A stretch of DNA of 64,000 nucleotides from Ferruginibacter sp. (lineage in GTDB: Bacteria > Bacteroidota > Bacteroidia > Chitinophagales > Chitinophagaceae), in assembly GCA_013141115.1 (NCBI GenBank), contig JABFRP010000002.1:1848647-1912646 (forward strand), in the 5' to 3' direction. Both the position numbers and the translations under genes were made by a program. The notes under the pieces were generated by a model. The model was not told the origin of the DNA, did not search any database, and saw only the letters and a list, made by a program, of their open reading frames with translations. How positions within the stretch are numbered: the stretch's first letter is position 1; every line of letters begins with the position of its first letter. Shown here piece by piece: positions 41,391-49,892 of the stretch.

Positions 41391-42539
41391 TTATTGATTT
41401 CCTGTTTCAGTATATATTTTCAATACATCCTGCGCCATTGCCTTCCACGAAAACTTTGCAGCCTGTACAATGCCATCCTTAATCATTGCAGTTCTTAAAT
41501 TATTATCGTTAAAAACTTTTATCATGGCGGCAGTAATTTCTTCGGGCTTGTACGGGTCGATAAGTATTGCTGAGTCACCTGCAATTTCGGGCATGGATGA
41601 AGTGTTGGAAGTAATTACCGGAACGCCGCAGGCCATCGCTTCAATTAATGGAATACCAAAACTTTCTCTTAGTGAAGGATAAAGAAATAACTGGCTTTGT
41701 GCATAAATGGCCGGCAAGTCGTGGTTAACAATATACCCGGTTAAAACAATTTTGCTGATCAGTTCGGCATCACCAATTTCCTGCAATAGTTTTTCCAGTT
41801 CTGTTTTGTCGTAATCAATCATCACCAGCTTCATATCGCTGCCCGTTTGTTTTAAAAATTGAGAAAAAGCTGCAAGGGCACCTTTGGTATTTTTTTTGGG
41901 ATGTGTATTGCCTAAAAAGAAAACATAGTTATCAGGCAAGTTGTATTTTTCTTTAACCGCTTTTAATACGCCTGCATCGGTTACAGGTTGAAAGTATTCG
42001 CTAACGCCATTGTAAACGGTTGTAAGCCGCTTATCGTTTTGCATACCGAAAAATTTGCCAATACAATCTTTTTCAAAGTTGGAAACCGTGATGATCTTTT
42101 TACTTTTACGTACCAACTTAGGTACAATTAAACGGCGATAGATATTACCAAATTTTTGATAATTACTTCCGCTGCTGCGGATAATATTTATGGCCGAACT
42201 TTCCATGTAAATAATATCATGCAGTGTTATCACTAACGGAATTTTACAAAAAAGCGGAGCAGTATTACTGGTGCAGTGTAATACCTGGCAGCCATGTTTT
42301 GCTGCAGCTTTGGGTAAAGCCACCTGCTCCCACATAGGATAAGCTCCGCCCTGCAACTCAACAATTTTAAAATTAGCCGTTTCTTTTATTATCGTATTAT
42401 CTTCATCGGGTTTAACAAAGATCACGTACTCATTTTCTTTATCTATCTGTTGCAGGTTGCGTATCAGTTCCAGTGCAACCATATCCATGCCATGCTTTTT
42501 CTTTCTGAATATGCGCTGTGCTTCTATACCTATTTTCAT
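41391..42539 (-). CDS. Glycosyltransferase family 4
   Basis: The protein has a GT-B fold pattern: N-terminal IGIEAQRIF, a middle 'HCTSNTAPLF' and HDIIYM region, VFFLGNTHPKKN at the domain junction, and a donor-binding segment YPSLRESFGIPLIEAMACG with the paired glutamates of GT4. Length 382 residues, cytoplasmic face. It should transfer a hexose, mannose-like or similar sugar from a nucleotide donor. Linked by 34 bases to the next gene in the operon. Confidence 0.9.
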   Translation of the reverse strand: MKIGIEAQRIFRKKKHGMDMVALELIRNLQQIDKENEYVIFVKPDEDNTIIKETANFKIVELQGGAYPMWEQVALPKAAAKHGCQVLHCTSNTAPLFCKIPLVITLHDIIYMESSAINIIRSSGSNYQKFGNIYRRLIVPKLVRKSKKIITVSNFEKDCIGKFFGMQNDKRLTTVYNGVSEYFQPVTDAGVLKAVKEKYNLPDNYVFFLGNTHPKKNTKGALAAFSQFLKQTGSDMKLVMIDYDKTELEKLLQEIGDAELISKIVLTGYIVNHDLPAIYAQSQLFLYPSLRESFGIPLIEAMACGVPVITSNTSSMPEIAGDSAILIDPYKPEEITAAMIKVFNDNNLRTAMIKDGIVQAAKFSWKAMAQDVLKIYTETGNQ

Positions 42540-42562
42540 AATGCTTTCTTTTAAAATAATAA

Positions 42563-43618
42563 TTAACCGATCAATACTTTTCTTATTCTGTTATATACCA
42601 CCACTTCCAGTAAGTAAGAAAATACGATCATCAAAACAATGTATAAGCCGTATTCAATTACTTTGTTGTTAATAAAACTGAGGTAGCTTGCTTCCACCAC
42701 TAGGTAATGATGAGAAATATAGATTACGTAGGAGCAGGGTGCAAGGTGTTTGAAGATGCCAAAAATGGCATTAAAACCAACCCACTTTAAATTCTGCCAG
42801 ATGATGGCGCCAAATAGTACCATGCTGGCAAAAACAAAATGCCGCAATTCGATAAACGGGTAAGCCACCAGCGGGTAAGTATATATTTTGGTAAATGAAA
42901 AATGCAGGTAAAGATTAAAAGCCAGTATTGCCGTGATAGCGAATAATACATACGCATAAGGTAGTATGGATTTGATAGTATATTTTTCTCCTTTAATATA
43001 GGTATCTGCAAAACGTACCCCGATCCACCAAATGGCAAAATACATGGCCAGCCGGTTTACAATAAATGGATAGATAACATAGGAAGCTGCAGCAACTATC
43101 ACCATTATATTCACCCACTTATTTAATTTATCGCTGCTGATATAAGTTGCCAATACAAAGAACAGCATATAAAACCACCACTCGTACGACAATGACCATA
43201 AAACCCCATTGCCCATATATGCCGCTGAAATTACATTGGGCTTTTGCGATATCACATCCTGCAGCATAAAAATATTGCCTAGCAAAGTTTTCCAATCTGG
43301 ATCAGCTAACAAGCCTTCACTATAACATTTTATACCATAGCCCAAAAGAAATATAAAGAACAACGGAATGTATAAGCGGATAAACCGCCGGATGAAATAA
43401 TACTTAAAACTTTTATCAGCTGATCTTTCAAAAGTGTATTTAATTACAAAACCACTAAGCACAAAAAATACGATCACTGCCTCGGGACCAAAGCGGAATA
43501 ATAAACCAATGTTAACACCCAGCAAATAGATCTTCTGCGGCAGTACATGAAAAAACACCACATACAAAGCAGCAAACCCACGTAGCGCTTCCAGTTTTTC
43601 TAATCGGTTTTTTTTCAT
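42563..43618 (-). CDS. Membrane acyltransferase (acyltransferase 3 family)
   Basis: The N-terminus LEALRGFAALYVVFFH contains the conserved R/H signature of OafA-type acyltransferases, and about ten hydrophobic helices follow over 351 residues. Such enzymes put acetyl or other acyl groups on exopolysaccharides or their lipid-linked precursors in the inner membrane. The genomic position between two glycosyltransferase genes supports a polymer-modifying role. Confidence 0.9.
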   Translation of the reverse strand: MKKNRLEKLEALRGFAALYVVFFHVLPQKIYLLGVNIGLLFRFGPEAVIVFFVLSGFVIKYTFERSADKSFKYYFIRRFIRLYIPLFFIFLLGYGIKCYSEGLLADPDWKTLLGNIFMLQDVISQKPNVISAAYMGNGVLWSLSYEWWFYMLFFVLATYISSDKLNKWVNIMVIVAAASYVIYPFIVNRLAMYFAIWWIGVRFADTYIKGEKYTIKSILPYAYVLFAITAILAFNLYLHFSFTKIYTYPLVAYPFIELRHFVFASMVLFGAIIWQNLKWVGFNAIFGIFKHLAPCSYVIYISHHYLVVEASYLSFINNKVIEYGLYIVLMIVFSYLLEVVVYNRIRKVLIG

Positions 43619-43656
43619 AGGATTTAATTAGTATTCTTAAATAAAACAATCTTCAA

Positions 43657-44844
43657 CTATTGCGAACTTGCTGTATGTTTTGTATGAATGAATTTTTTAT
43701 TGGCTCCTTTTATTTTCAAAAGCGATAACAGCATCATCAGCATGCCTTTGGGTAAACTTACCAATGCTTTAAAAGTGTTAGCGTTATAAAATGATTTAGG
43801 TATAGAAAACAAAAAAGACAATATGCATGCTACCGCAATAATTATCCAGCCTGCAGAAAATATAAAATCATTATTAAGTAAGAAATTAACAACAACAAAT
43901 GATACTCCTAAAAGCATCACTGCACCCAGCAATAAAATTCGTGGTGGTTGAATAAACTGCATCGCTTTATCAAAGTAATCGATATTGCCTTTAAGGAAAA
44001 GATGTTTCAACGCATTAAAAAAGTCTTTTCTAAAATAATGTAACTGCGCCGAAAGCCAGCGGCGGCGCTGGTTGCCAAACACATCAGCTTTTTGTACTTT
44101 TTCATCATATACCAATGCATCATCCAGGTAAATTATTTTATGTCCGGCCTTCAGCATCTTCAGTTCAATCTCTTTATCAAAACCACCTACCGCAGTTACA
44201 GTGCTCATCAATTGTTTAAAGTAATCATATTTAAAAGCCATACCCGAACCAATGATAGCCGATGAAAGCCCCAGTACTCTATGACCTTTTCTAAAAATAT
44301 TATTATTGATCTCCTCACTCACCGCATCTAAAATTGCCCAGGAGTTGTTGGTGTTTTTTGCAGCCCTGTGGCCTTGTACTGCAATAAAGCCCTGTTCAAA
44401 TGCTGCATTTATTTTACTTAAAAAATCAAGGGCCATAACATTATCAGCATCCAGCACTACGGCAATATCGTATTGGCTACTAAGTGCGGCCATGCCTTTA
44501 TTCAATGCTTTTGATTTGGTGCTTTTATCAAAACTTACTTCTATAACTTTTATGGGCAAGGTTTTTAAAGCGGTTAATGTTTCTTGCTGAAAAGAATCAG
44601 CAATGATCACCACATCAAAAAGATCTGTTGGGTACTGTTGTTGCAAAGCCGATTTGGCCACTTCTATAATCACTTCATCTTCCTGGTAACCAGGAATGAG
44701 TACTGCGATTTTTCTTGACTTTTTTGCTGTGACATATTTACTCTGCTTGTAAAATAAACCTGCAAACGAAAATATAAAAATGTATAGTGTTGCTGATCCA
44801 AGAAGGATGAGTATAACAAGCTGTATAGAATTATAGGTTAACAT
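43657..44844 (-). CDS. Processive-type membrane glycosyltransferase family 2
   Basis: One N-terminal membrane helix, a GT2 domain with LDADNVM (DxD), FDKEIELKML and QRRRW (the QxxRW motif), and several C-terminal membrane helices make up this 395-residue protein. QxxRW is typical of GT2 synthases such as cellulose and hyaluronan synthases and of related single-sugar transferases. In this Wzx/Wzy operon it more likely adds one residue to the repeat unit. Confidence 0.9.
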   Translation of the reverse strand: MLTYNSIQLVILILLGSATLYIFIFSFAGLFYKQSKYVTAKKSRKIAVLIPGYQEDEVIIEVAKSALQQQYPTDLFDVVIIADSFQQETLTALKTLPIKVIEVSFDKSTKSKALNKGMAALSSQYDIAVVLDADNVMALDFLSKINAAFEQGFIAVQGHRAAKNTNNSWAILDAVSEEINNNIFRKGHRVLGLSSAIIGSGMAFKYDYFKQLMSTVTAVGGFDKEIELKMLKAGHKIIYLDDALVYDEKVQKADVFGNQRRRWLSAQLHYFRKDFFNALKHLFLKGNIDYFDKAMQFIQPPRILLLGAVMLLGVSFVVVNFLLNNDFIFSAGWIIIAVACILSFLFSIPKSFYNANTFKALVSLPKGMLMMLLSLLKIKGANKKFIHTKHTASSQ

Positions 44845-44854
44845 AGCGTATCAA

Positions 44855-45793
44855 TTATTTTAATGACTTCATCTTGTTTCTAACTTTCAATGCATACTTA
44901 CGCAGGAAGGGCAAATGCTTACCGCTTTTCAAATTATACAGTATGGATTCTGAATCAAATATCATTTCAAAATTCGCTGTACATAACACCGGTTTTTTTG
45001 CAATTTTGTTGATCTGTATAGCCTGTGTCAATTCACTTTCCACAAACAGCACATAAGGTTTTGCCATATAAGCTTTGGCTTTATGGCCACCATGGTTATT
45101 GGCTTTTTGCCTGGCTGCCATATCGGGCAGATCGAGCATTACAAGATCATTGTATTTTACATTGTTTGCCTTTAACCAGGTTTCTGTTTGTGTACGGTAT
45201 TTTTCTAAACGTGAAGTAACGATTGTGCCTATTTTACTGCCTGGTATAAAAAGCGGTGGGGCATTCAGTATAAAATCGATATACTTTTCTCCATCATCAT
45301 TTTGTTCGGGTAAAGGATCGGCGCATAATACGCCATCAATATCAAAACAAGCTTTTTCTAATGTAGTATGGTTAAGTATATTCCACTGAAAATATCTTGG
45401 TAAGGGCACAGTTTCAAAAAAGTAATCCACCGTTTTTTCTTTGCCGGGAATAACATACACAGCGCAATATTTAATATCAAAATCAGCTGATAAATGTTTC
45501 AGGTTTTCTTTGCACTCCTGCAAAGCTGCACCTGAGGCAACGCTATCATCAACCACCAGTATTTTTTTAAATTGTTTTATGTCGAAGAATTGTCCTCTTG
45601 CACCTGCCTTATAAATATGGCCATTCATAAAAGAATGAATGTCGGTATAAGGCCGGTTAAGATACAGCGACAATAAATTGGCTGGCAGCATACCACTTCT
45701 GGGTACGCCAACAATCAAATCAAAGTCACGGGGAATTATACTTAACTTTTTAAGTATAATATTATTCAGGTCACGGATGTTTCTGTAATTCAT
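44855..45793 (-). CDS. Phosphoribosyltransferase-HAD phosphatase fusion
   Basis: The N-terminal half is a type I phosphoribosyltransferase domain: VGVPRSGML near residues 28-36, and the PRPP-binding loop VVDDSVASGAA at 80-90. The C-terminal half is a HAD-family phosphatase: FDIDGVL with D151 and D153, VTSR, a lysine in HKAKAY and an acidic FVESE. Known dual-domain ribofuranosyltransferases move ribose-5-phosphate from PRPP to a glycan and then remove the phosphate with a HAD domain, in polysaccharide clusters. This fusion in the middle of an exopolysaccharide operon may do the same and add ribofuranose. The classical PRPP loop is more typical of nucleotide salvage enzymes, so this is inference. 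Confidence 0.8.
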   Translation of the reverse strand: MNYRNIRDLNNIILKKLSIIPRDFDLIVGVPRSGMLPANLLSLYLNRPYTDIHSFMNGHIYKAGARGQFFDIKQFKKILVVDDSVASGAALQECKENLKHLSADFDIKYCAVYVIPGKEKTVDYFFETVPLPRYFQWNILNHTTLEKACFDIDGVLCADPLPEQNDDGEKYIDFILNAPPLFIPGSKIGTIVTSRLEKYRTQTETWLKANNVKYNDLVMLDLPDMAARQKANNHGGHKAKAYMAKPYVLFVESELTQAIQINKIAKKPVLCTANFEMIFDSESILYNLKSGKHLPFLRKYALKVRNKMKSLK

Positions 45794-45798
45794 AGGAT

Positions 45799-46989
45799 TT
45801 AGTTTAAAAGATTTTCGATCTGGTTGTATATCTGTTGTACATTATTTTTCCACGAATGAGATCTTGCAAAAGCAATACGTTCATTTTTTTTCTCTTCACT
45901 GTTTTCGGTTAAAGCTTTTTCGACGGCTACTTTATAATCGGCAACATTTGCACACAGGTATACATGCTCTTTAAAAAGTTCCATTGTGTTTGTTGTAGTG
46001 GCTATTACCGGTTTGCCTAACGCCAGGTATTCATCTACTTTACGGGGATAATTGCCAATGGTAATTTCATTGATCAATTGCGGATTCAAACACACATCCA
46101 GTGCATTCATGTATTCGGGTATCTGGCTTTTGGCAATGCTTCCGGTAAAGTGTACGTTCTTTAAATTATGCATTGCATGGCAAGCAAATACTTTATCTTC
46201 ATTACCAATCATCACAAAAGAATAATTGGGTTTACTTTTTGCCAGCTCGTAAATTAAATCTGCATCTAAACGCATGCTATTAATATCGCCTATGTATCCT
46301 ATCCTTGGTGGTGGTATAGTTTGTAATGCAGCAGGAGTTTTAAAATCCATTTCGGGGTCATAGGCAGAAAGATCTACTCCTTGTCCTACATCGTAACTTT
46401 TTGTATTAAAGTTTCTGGCATAATCTGCCAGTTGGGGAGAGTTGCAAACCACCAGATCGCTTTTAGTAATCAATTGCGGCTCCAATCGTACTGCATGTTT
46501 TTTCCAGTATGCATAAGGTTGTACATTATCTCTTCTGTAATAAACTGAAAGTTTAGCATCTAGTGTTTCTTTGGCAAAATAGCTGCGGTAAATATCGTTA
46601 TCAATAAAATGAACAGCATCTTTAAAACCTAATTCACCCGCTACTTTTTTTACGTAGTTGAATATTTTTTTATTATTTTTCTTATTAAAAAAATCAAACA
46701 AAAATCCATCCGGTAATCCATTGATGGACCACACATAAAAAGGAAAATCAAGCACCCAAAGATTATCAGAAATTTTGCGCAGCGGTTCTCTTTGTTTTTT
46801 CAACACCTCCATTCTGTTCTTTGTTTCCACCGTTGGTTTATTGCGGTACATGGTCATCATATCTAACGGACTATTCACATATAGTACCCGGTTGTTCAGT
46901 GCTATTTCCTTTGCAATATCAATTGCATTAGAGCCTATTGGGATATCCCAAGATTGAAGCCCTGTGATAATGAAATCTTTACTTTTCAT
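45799..46989 (-). CDS. Glycosyltransferase (GT4-like)
   Basis: ATG 46989 is chosen; a longer frame starting at 47049 would overlap the upstream gene. The protein of 396 residues has a GT-B pattern with a C-terminal nucleotide-sugar region PRKVDEYLALGKPVIATTT. The N-terminal half has ITGLQSWDIPIGSNA, typical of glycosyltransferases beside Wzy genes. It lies five bases before the phosphoribosyltransferase fusion. Confidence 0.85.
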   Translation of the reverse strand: MKSKDFIITGLQSWDIPIGSNAIDIAKEIALNNRVLYVNSPLDMMTMYRNKPTVETKNRMEVLKKQREPLRKISDNLWVLDFPFYVWSINGLPDGFLFDFFNKKNNKKIFNYVKKVAGELGFKDAVHFIDNDIYRSYFAKETLDAKLSVYYRRDNVQPYAYWKKHAVRLEPQLITKSDLVVCNSPQLADYARNFNTKSYDVGQGVDLSAYDPEMDFKTPAALQTIPPPRIGYIGDINSMRLDADLIYELAKSKPNYSFVMIGNEDKVFACHAMHNLKNVHFTGSIAKSQIPEYMNALDVCLNPQLINEITIGNYPRKVDEYLALGKPVIATTTNTMELFKEHVYLCANVADYKVAVEKALTENSEEKKNERIAFARSHSWKNNVQQIYNQIENLLN

Positions 46990-47002
46990 AGGTGGTTTTA
47001 TT

Positions 47003-48487
47003 TTAATGGTGTATTGGTTTTGGATTAGTATTTTCCTCAGACGTATCAAATATTTCGCAGTTTAACATTATGGCCATGGATATATAAATTAGTATACCAG
47101 TAGGCATTCCTCCTAATACCGCATTACCATAAGATGCTACCATCACGCCTGCCATACCGGCTATGAGGGCACTTATTTTTAATTTTAGCAGAGGGTCACG
47201 AATTTTAAACATCACCTTGTAGGATGCTCTGCCAACAGCGTAAAAAAGAATAAACAAATGAAGTAGTAAACCCACAACGCCCTGCTCAACCCATACCAAC
47301 ACATACCAGCTATCTGTTGCCACTTGCGACAGAAACGCATTGGGTAAATATTTTTGAGCTTTAACACCACCGTGGCCAATGCCGCCGCCAAAAGGACGTG
47401 AAGCAAGATAGCGGCTCAGTAGTTTTTGATTATCAAGCCGCACTTGTAATGAGGCATCGTTGGGGTCAAATGCTGTTCTCATTCTTCTTATCTGATCGTT
47501 ACCCTGGCCAATTGTAGTAAACCGGAAAAATATAAAAACAATGGCGAGTAATGCAACGCCAAAACCTAACACCTTAATATTTTTTCTTAAAATAAAAAAA
47601 GTCATAAAGCCGGCCAGTGGAATGCTAATTGCACCTCGTGTACCCGATATGATCATTCCATAAAAACCTAATAGTGCAACCGCAATAAAAAATAATTTTT
47701 TACGCCTGTTGTTTTTTATTGCCATCGAATAAATGGTGGCCACTACTGCTGCAAAAGCCTGTGTGCCTCCAAACTGCCCGGCATCACTTAAAAAAGAAAA
47801 CACCCTTAGCTTGCCAAATAAAACATGCGTTTTATAATTACCTTCATCAAGCCAGGCTTGTTCGGCCGCATCTAACCCAAACTGTAGCTGCATAATACCT
47901 TTTAACGATGCTAAAATTGAAAACGCACCCCATATATAAAGAAAGAGATCAAATTTCCGGTTGGTATTAATAAGTAATAAAGTTAAAGGGACAAGTAAAA
48001 ACATGTATAAACCCACACCGCGGCCAGAGAACCAGGCTGCCATACTTTGAGCTTCTGGATTTATTATTTGAAAAACCGAATATCCAAACCATATTATAGA
48101 CAGGTAGGTAATATCTTTATTAGCAGGTGCCCAGTTTATTCTTTCCTTAAACCTGTTCATAAATAAAGCCAGGTAAGTTAAAATAAGAATAGCATCCATG
48201 CCGAGGCCCACTTGCAGATCCTTTACATAACGCCCCGTACCAATTAAAATAAAACAAAGAGGAATGGCGGAGTATAAACCAACAATTGGGTTGGCGAAAA
48301 GAATGTACAAATAAATGGCAGCACAAAATAATCCTATTAATAAACCTATGCCCATCAACTGCATTTTTGCAGCAATCACCGCAAATACTGCAACTGTAAT
48401 CAACAGCAATACAATATTACGTGGCTTTGCCAAACTGGATGAGCCGGAGTAATTTTCAAAAGGGTTTATGTTGTTATCTATCGTCAT
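47003..48487 (-). CDS. O-antigen polymerase/ligase-like membrane protein (Wzy type)
   Basis: About twelve hydrophobic helices over 494 residues with a large periplasmic loop and the family's GTRGAIS motif after it (near the middle). This is the Wzy_C/O-antigen ligase pattern. In the Wzx/Wzy scheme it polymerises lipid-linked repeat units in the periplasm. It is in the operon directly after the flippase gene (17 bases). Confidence 0.88.
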   Translation of the reverse strand: MTIDNNINPFENYSGSSSLAKPRNIVLLLITVAVFAVIAAKMQLMGIGLLIGLFCAAIYLYILFANPIVGLYSAIPLCFILIGTGRYVKDLQVGLGMDAILILTYLALFMNRFKERINWAPANKDITYLSIIWFGYSVFQIINPEAQSMAAWFSGRGVGLYMFLLVPLTLLLINTNRKFDLFLYIWGAFSILASLKGIMQLQFGLDAAEQAWLDEGNYKTHVLFGKLRVFSFLSDAGQFGGTQAFAAVVATIYSMAIKNNRRKKLFFIAVALLGFYGMIISGTRGAISIPLAGFMTFFILRKNIKVLGFGVALLAIVFIFFRFTTIGQGNDQIRRMRTAFDPNDASLQVRLDNQKLLSRYLASRPFGGGIGHGGVKAQKYLPNAFLSQVATDSWYVLVWVEQGVVGLLLHLFILFYAVGRASYKVMFKIRDPLLKLKISALIAGMAGVMVASYGNAVLGGMPTGILIYISMAIMLNCEIFDTSEENTNPKPIHH

Positions 48488-48504
48488 TTATTTATTGTAT
48501 TATA

Positions 48505-49881
48505 TCAGGCTTTACTAATTCCTGCATAACGGTTACCGGTTATTTTATTAAAAATCGACTTGTAAAATTTTATCCCGCTGTAAAAAATTTCGCTGTATTG
48601 CAAAGTCAGTTCCTTATTTAAAAAATACATGCCCATCCAAATACCAATAATGGTAAAAATTATTGATGATACTGCAACCAGTATTAAGGATTTGAAAATA
48701 AAAATGGCTATTAGGTCTCCGGCTATATTGGCAATAACCATAAATAAAACTTTCAATGCATTAATGTTTGGTTTATTGATGCTGTCGAGGCCAATGCCAG
48801 TCATCCTGTCGATAGGTAATAACAAACCATAAATTGAAAATACCCTTACAATGCTTACAGCATTAAAACCGGTAACAGGGTCGGCTTGTAAGTATTGTTT
48901 ACCTGCAAGTAATAACACAAATACATCTGCAAAAACAAAAGTGAATAAACTGATGAAAATAAATAAATAAGTAAGAGCTCCTGCATAGGAATAAAAAAGT
49001 GCTTTTACCTCTGCAACTTTTCCCTGCAAACTTGCTTTAGACATTTTAGGAAAAGCAGTAGCTGCAAAACTGCGTAAGGGTATCTGTTGCAGTTCGGTAA
49101 GTTTAAGTGGTATGCTGTACAAGGCAACGGCAGCATTGCCTAATGGGCTTAAACTGATAATTAATGTATCTGCACTACGTAACAGATTGGTGCCTATCAG
49201 TGTAAATGTGGTGTATTTTCCAAAATGTAATAAGGTGCTGTTAGTAACTGCACTTGCTTTGCGGATGAATTTTAAACCATCCCATCCTGCAATTATACTA
49301 ACCAGCGAAGTAATGGCATTAATAATAAGCATTGCCCAAACCAGTTGAGTAAGCGTCATCTTAAAAAAGAAAAAATTTACTACCAGTACAATAAAAAATG
49401 CGCCACTGTTGATGGCTTTAAGCGCTAAAATTTTACCATACTTTCTATCGGCCTGTAATACTACTAAAGCATTATTCCATGGAAGATTTAAAAATGCTAA
49501 TAAAGGATACCAGGTAAAAAAAGCTTCGTAACCGGAATTGTGTATGGCCTGGTGAAAGATGATATTGCAGCTGATCAGAATAATGGCTATCATAACAGTA
49601 GCGCCCAGCCCAATTAATGCATTTGATCCTATTAGTTTAATACGGCTTACTTCATCTGCCCCTGATAAAAATCTTATCAAGCCGGTATTGGTTATACCAA
49701 ACCTGAACATTTCTACAAAAGAACCTGCGGCAATAAATAATACCCATTGCCCAAAAATATCTAATGATAAACTACGGGCCAGTATAGCAAATCCACCAAT
49801 ACCCAGTATAGCAATAATAAGATTCCCTGCTAAGGAAAGAAAATTATCTTCTCGTACAATCTTATTGAATTTGGTTTTCAA
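48505..49881 (-). CDS. Oligosaccharide flippase (Wzx-like, MOP superfamily)
   Basis: The 458-residue protein has twelve to fourteen membrane helices and an N-terminal pattern (NLIIAILGIGGFAILARSL) seen in polysaccharide-export flippases. The start is TTG at 49881; no ATG gives a complete first helix. It flips the undecaprenyl-linked repeat unit to the periplasm. It begins 11 bases after the Wzc-like gene. Confidence 0.9.
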   Translation of the reverse strand: MKTKFNKIVREDNFLSLAGNLIIAILGIGGFAILARSLSLDIFGQWVLFIAAGSFVEMFRFGITNTGLIRFLSGADEVSRIKLIGSNALIGLGATVMIAIILISCNIIFHQAIHNSGYEAFFTWYPLLAFLNLPWNNALVVLQADRKYGKILALKAINSGAFFIVLVVNFFFFKMTLTQLVWAMLIINAITSLVSIIAGWDGLKFIRKASAVTNSTLLHFGKYTTFTLIGTNLLRSADTLIISLSPLGNAAVALYSIPLKLTELQQIPLRSFAATAFPKMSKASLQGKVAEVKALFYSYAGALTYLFIFISLFTFVFADVFVLLLAGKQYLQADPVTGFNAVSIVRVFSIYGLLLPIDRMTGIGLDSINKPNINALKVLFMVIANIAGDLIAIFIFKSLILVAVSSIIFTIIGIWMGMYFLNKELTLQYSEIFYSGIKFYKSIFNKITGNRYAGISKA

Positions 49882-49892
49882 GAGTTTGGTTT

